Origin: Branchiostoma floridae
Taxonomy: Eukaryota > Chordata > Leptocardii > Amphioxiformes > Branchiostomatidae
Assembly: GCF_000003815.2 (NCBI RefSeq)
Contig: NW_023365694.1
Span: 62,001-126,000, forward strand
Length of the DNA stretch: 64,000 nucleotides
Direction of reading: 5' to 3'
Both the position numbers and the translations under genes were made by a program. Positions 39,701 through 45,700 of the stretch are shown here, piece after piece. The notes under the pieces are model-generated. The model saw only the letters and a list, made by a program, of their open reading frames with translations. It was not told the DNA's origin and searched no databases. Numbering within the stretch: position 1 is the stretch's first letter; each line of letters starts with the position of its first letter.

Positions 39701-42700
39701 CCAGCAACGACACCTCAGACATCCACAGTATGTGATCTCACATCGTACCCCTCGGGCTGTAGTCGACCAGAATCAGTTCCACCATGTTCAACAACAGCTC
39801 TGTCCTTCCGCCGGTTCCTGGGGCATCACCATCAGATGACAGGTTTGACAGGCAGCTCACCTGTCTCCTGTGGCACTTTCCAAACAAAACTGTGTCCTTC
39901 GACCAAGCTCAAGAGGCCTGCGCCATGTACAGTTTGATAGAGTTGACAACAGGCACCAAAGTCATGTACTGGATCACAGGTATTGTTATCCTCACCACTA
40001 ATGCTGCTGTGCTCTGGGGAATCATTGGAACACGAAGACTCCACAAAGCTCGCTATTTCTATCTGGCCAATCTTGCTGTGTCAGACATTCTTGCAGGCGT
40101 TGGACTTTTGTGTAAAGGCACAGATGGGGTGGGAGTGGAAGGGGGACTGTCAGGACTGTATGCCTTAATGAACATTCTCACTTTACTCATTCACAGTCAG
40201 ATCATGTCTGCTTCGGCTCTAGCCCTATTGTCTGTTGACTCCTATGTTGCTGTAAGGCATCCGATATATTTCTACACCCATGCTCACAGTGCCGATCGTA
40301 ATGCAGGCATCACTATTGTATCTTCATGGCTTGTTCTGTCTATCTTGGCTTTCTCTACCAGTATGGGTTGGAACTGTTTGGATATGCCCCTATCAGAATG
40401 TTACGGCTTGTTCTCCTAACACTATGCAGTTCTTATAGGGATCATGATGTTCCTTCTTGCCAGCAATATGATATTCACAAATGCCAGTGTGTACATGAGT
40501 GAAACCCCAAAATTCTGTGTCCACATTGTCTGATAGTTAACCTCTGTCAAACCGTCTTTCAGGGACTAGCTTGGATTCCCTTTCAAGCACGTCTAAGTAA
40601 CAATAAACAATAGCATGTCTAAGTAAACAATAGAGGGAATCTAAATTGATAACAGATGTGTCCTCCATCGCTACCTCCATAGCAATATTACAAAGGGCTC
40701 TGCCCTTTCTCCCTCTTAAGACAAAAATTTCTGCTAATTAAAGTGCACATTGAAACGTCCGACCGTTTCCAAAATCATATCCAGTTGCTTGAGTAACTGC
40801 TTTTTGGTGTATCTTATTACCGGGACCTGTCTAACATTCAACGACATATGAAACATGCTTGTTTTGCACGTGTATACATTTACTAGTATGCCTACTAATA
40901 AAAAGGCAACTTCTCTGATACATAACATTTTTACGGAAACAAAACTCGCATCTTGCTAATTGATAACTTTTATCATTGCTTGGTGGTAATGTGCATATCC
41001 TTTCAAAAGTGCTTTCATCATCTAGATAAAGAGCTGTATTGGATACTTGATAAGAGAGAACTGAGCAGGGATTCTGAAGATGACATGGTTTGAGGGACAT
41101 TCATTAAATCCAAATTCCATATCACATACTTCTGCATCACTAAGACGTCAGCTCGCGCTGTTGCCAATGGCAACAACGAACACAGGATGTGCCCTCCCAT
41201 ACAATCTCCATATCAACATAACATTAGCTCTTGCTCACTTCTCGGTGAAACGTTTTGATATTACAAAATATCTTTCCCATCTATTCTGCTTGATAAAAAA
41301 AATTCACAAACAAGATCTCAGTGTATTCTGTTGCAGAACAGACTTCAGAGTAGGGCCTCCCTATTGGAGCCTAGCATAAGAAGCAATGAAACAAGACTTA
41401 CAGGTACTAGTTCTTAAGTACTTTGCTATCACAAACCTGTAAATGGTACTATTCACTATGTTTTTTTTTTTATTTAAAGCCGTATATATCACGCCAAACC
41501 TTTTGAAAAAATTTATCTTATTTTTTTCAACCTGTCAATCCAATTTTCTGAGAAGCAACAATATGACCTACTATAAAAAAAAAAGCTTACCTTTTCTTTA
41601 CAACCTGGTCTTGTCGGCAGCAAAATTCCGCAGACGGACACCACCGATTCGCTCAGATCGCCTGTGTCTACCGAGGTCCGTTTCGGTACCAGGAGCTCTC
41701 CTGACGTCTCCACGCGTCCAGGGGCTGACATCAGCTTCGCCTGCTCGTGGAAAACATCGGTGAGACTGTCCGTCTGTAGCGTCATCTGGATTTGCTGCTG
41801 GGGGGTGAAGTGCTGATTCAGCAGGTCGACTTTCTGTGCTTCTGTGAGAGAGAGGGCCAGGATGGCGCACTGGGCTGCCCACCTAGAAGTGATGAAAAAG
41901 TTGTGATCGCTTTTTTCTCCAAGAGGTATTTTCAAGGGCTTCATTGATGTCACAGCTTCTTAATTCAGAGGTAGGGTCACTAACCACTAGACTATGCATG
42001 AAATGGAAAATGACTTGATTCAGTTTTAGTTTCAAGGAAACTACACTATCCCTCATGGTAAGAAGATGGAGATAATACATTATAGAACTAACTAGTGGCT
42101 GACATATAGTTTTAGTTATCACACTCAGATTAAATCAACCAATCCCATGCAGATAAAAAAATCTACAAGCAAAAGATATAAAAATACAAATAGAAACTTT
42201 GACATATCCCTCCCCTTAAACAATTCTGATTCATCTCCATCAACTCAAGGCCAGGCTTGCAGTATAGTCATGAGCAATAATGGACCTTCCCTTCCTGCCA
42301 GCCCTATTAATGGAAATCACAATCATATCAAGAATCTCATAATTACCAAGAAATTCCTATCATCCATGACAAGAAGGAGTAAGGAGGCAAATATATTTCG
42401 AACAATTTAGTCAACATTTGAAAACGTGATAATTCAAAAAGTTTCTGTTGTTTACTTTTGTGCGTAGTCCTTTACTGGATAAAATCTGCTTGGCTAAAAG
42501 AAATGGATAATTTTGGCTGAGACTCATATTTTGATTAAATGGAACCAAAGGCCTTTTAGAGGATTTTTCATAATTGCTTACATAAGAGCCTAGCTTACAG
42601 TAAGTGTTTTGTGGGGAAACTCAGGTGCTGCAATATTCACAACACACCTTAGGTTACCAGCTTTCTCTCTGGCACAGCTGGTTCATAGGAAACTAATTCC

Positions 42701-45700
42701 TCATCTGGCAATATTGTCTCTTGTACCTTTGTAACTTCATACCGCATTACTGTAATAGCAATGAACATGAGAAGGTCTAGTCTAATCTGAGTTTTACGTT
42801 CCTGCAGCTGCTAAAAGAAATGAAGTGAAAGTAAAGATCACGTTACAAAACTAATGAAGCAGAGGTACTGCCATCTGCCAACAACAAAGAGTGACATCTA
42901 AACTTCAACTTAAGAAAGAAAACTAGCTGAAGTCTCTAGATGTTTTCTAGCTTTGTGAAGTAAATTATGTTTTTGGATCTGTTTGTTTGTGACAGACTTG
43001 ACTTCACTTGAGAACTATATAATCATTCAGTATATTGTCTTACAACTTGGTAACTTTGTACTGCATTGCCGTAATGGCCATGAACGTGAGAGGACCAGCT
43101 CCATGATTTCATGTTACAAAATTAATGAAATAGAGGTGCTGCCATATGCCAACAACAAAGCTAGAAGTAGTAGTATCCAGTATTTGATTATACTGCTGCT
43201 GGGGTCCCTGACACAGGGGTAGGCAGCAGTCAGCTGACATCTAAACTTCAACTAAAGAAAGAAAACTAGCTGAAGTCTGTTTTATCTTTTGCAAAGAAGA
43301 TTATGTTTTCAGATTTGTATGGTTGTGAACAGCATAACTAAAGAAATTGTGTATGGATAATCATGATATTTGGTATATTGGTAGGGGTTGGCAAAGCAAA
43401 GAAATTAATATTTTATACGCACCCTAGCAGCCTGTGTTTTTGCTGTAATTTGTATGCAAATTCCCATAACATGTTGTAATATGCAGTTAGAGCTTGAGTT
43501 TATTCATATCCACAGTTATGATGATGATGATGATGATGATATCCACAATTACCTTGGCACTATACGTATAAATTGCAACTATTGTAATTTTGTAGTATGA
43601 ACTTTAACCTACCATCTGGTCTCCAAGTGTTTGTTGCCTAGCAACCCCAGGACCACGGCCCAGTCCCACTTAGAAGAGAAGACGTCTCCGCCGGACCAAA
43701 GTAATAGGAAGCACGTCTTACAGACATTTGCAGATCCTTCTTCTTCACCTTGGGAGGATCTCTGAAAAGGATCAGAATATTTAACATGTTTACCTTCGTT
43801 GCTTCGATTATTGCTTCGTTTCTTCTTCTTCTACAAACAGATAAGGTCAATGACCTGTACAGGATAGCTGTCACCATGGTTATTGGAGGTGTGTCTGACA
43901 CACTGTGGCATTCGATTACATAATATAATGTGGCAACTAGCAACTAGGACGGAGCTGGGGGGGGGGGTGACATGAATGTGTTTGGGTAAGAATAAACAGT
44001 ATGTAGTTTGTTTCGCTAGACCATGTGAAGGTAAACATTATGTATTTGTTTGCAAATGTTACCTCTCTGGCTTGGTCTTGTTATCGGTGGACCGACCAAA
44101 AATACTTTCTTAAGTTACAGTAAGAGTATTCATCTTATTGTGCATTGAACAAATTTATTTTAGTAAAGTAACAAATAAGTTGTTCTATTCAAATTTGGAA
44201 ATCTGAAAAATATAACCTATTTGAAGCAATACATCTATAATCACAACGCTTTTGCATTTGCAAAAAAATGAAAGTTCTGTAACTTAGTGTCAGGAAAAAA
44301 CATATTCTATCATTAGTGTGTATAAGCTCAGATAAAGCTACATTTGCTTGATATGACAATAGATCAAGTATATCAAGAAAATAATGTTATCTTGACGATC
44401 ACCTTTTTCTTCTTCCTGACAGGCTCTCCCTCCTCAGCTTTGTCTGCCAGTCTTTGGAAGGGTGGCGGGGCCCAGCTGAAGTACCGCTCCGCAAATCTGA
44501 AGTGACAAACAAAGAAATCAGTCTATATAGTATTGAAGATACTTTCTAACCTGGACATACACAACTCAAACTATTGGGTGTTTGGTATGGTTTAATTCAG
44601 ATCTCCATTAATGATGTCACCATTCTTCCTGGTGTCTTGGTGAATGATGTAAACCACTGTCTGATACATGATTTGAAGTGAATCACCTACAGACATCTAA
44701 TGATCATGCCATCTTTCCTCACCGGGTTGGGGTTTTGTGCGCGTTAAAATTTGCGCGTTAAAACTTGCGCGTTAAAAACCTGCGCGTTAAAATATGCAAA
44801 TTAGCTGATTCCCTGGGGATTTGAAAACTTTTTTTGCAGTTTTAAACTTAAAAGCTTGAAGAAGATAACACAAAATGAAATTAAGTATCATATTGTTGCA
44901 TTCTAGAGTACAAATATCCCTTTCCAGGAGTTTTAAAGTGATTTTTAAACATTAAGTTTTAACGCGCAACAAAGGTTGACATTTGCATGTGAAACAATCT
45001 GCTTGAGAAAAGATGAAATGAAGCTTGTAGAATGGAAAAAAGCCTCAAGCAGTTATATCTTATGATATAAAGCCTCACACTAGTAATTTTTCCATGTATT
45101 AATGTCTAATTCAAGCGATTTTGAAATCTTTTGGATATGCAAATTAGCCTATTCCCAAGGGACCTAAAAATTAGGGGCTTTTCAAACCAAAAATTCAGGT
45201 AACAGATGTAAAATCATATAATGGTGTCACATTTTTCTGCCTAAGAATTTCTCAATGCACAACTTAATTTTTTAACGCGCAAATTTTTTACGCGCGCGCA
45301 GATTTTTAACGCGCAGAAAACCCGTTCCCTCCTCACCTGAGTACACCAGGATACAGCAGAGATAACCTGCCAATAGCTGCACACAGCTTCTCGTGATAAA
45401 GCAGGGGGGCTGTCTCTGATGCTTGGACAGTTGACGCTGCCCGTTCCAACAACTCCAGCAACAACGGACGGAAACATCTTGCCACAGGGAGGGAAGATGC
45501 TGGTTCCAGTAAGAGTTTCGACAGGGAGGAGAGCACAGTCTGTGTGGAGGAACCCTGGGTAAAAAAAAATATTGGTCACTTTTGCAAATGTATTAAGATA
45601 TTGCTGGACATAAAGGCACACTTTCTTATTAGGTTCCTAACACGGTTACAGTACACCAGAGTTTTATATGATTACTTTCCGGGTAACTGTTCAATAGTTG

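Noticed and set aside
39784-40419. Functional four-helix receptor
   Set aside because: The same frame continues into a TM5-like segment after a stop, so truncation by mutation is more likely than a real short protein.
42147-42410. 87-codon plus-strand frame in an MDN1 intron
   Set aside because: No family resemblance; low-complexity lysine/serine content.
43505-43545. GAT trinucleotide run as regulatory site
   Set aside because: Ordinary microsatellite with no other signal.
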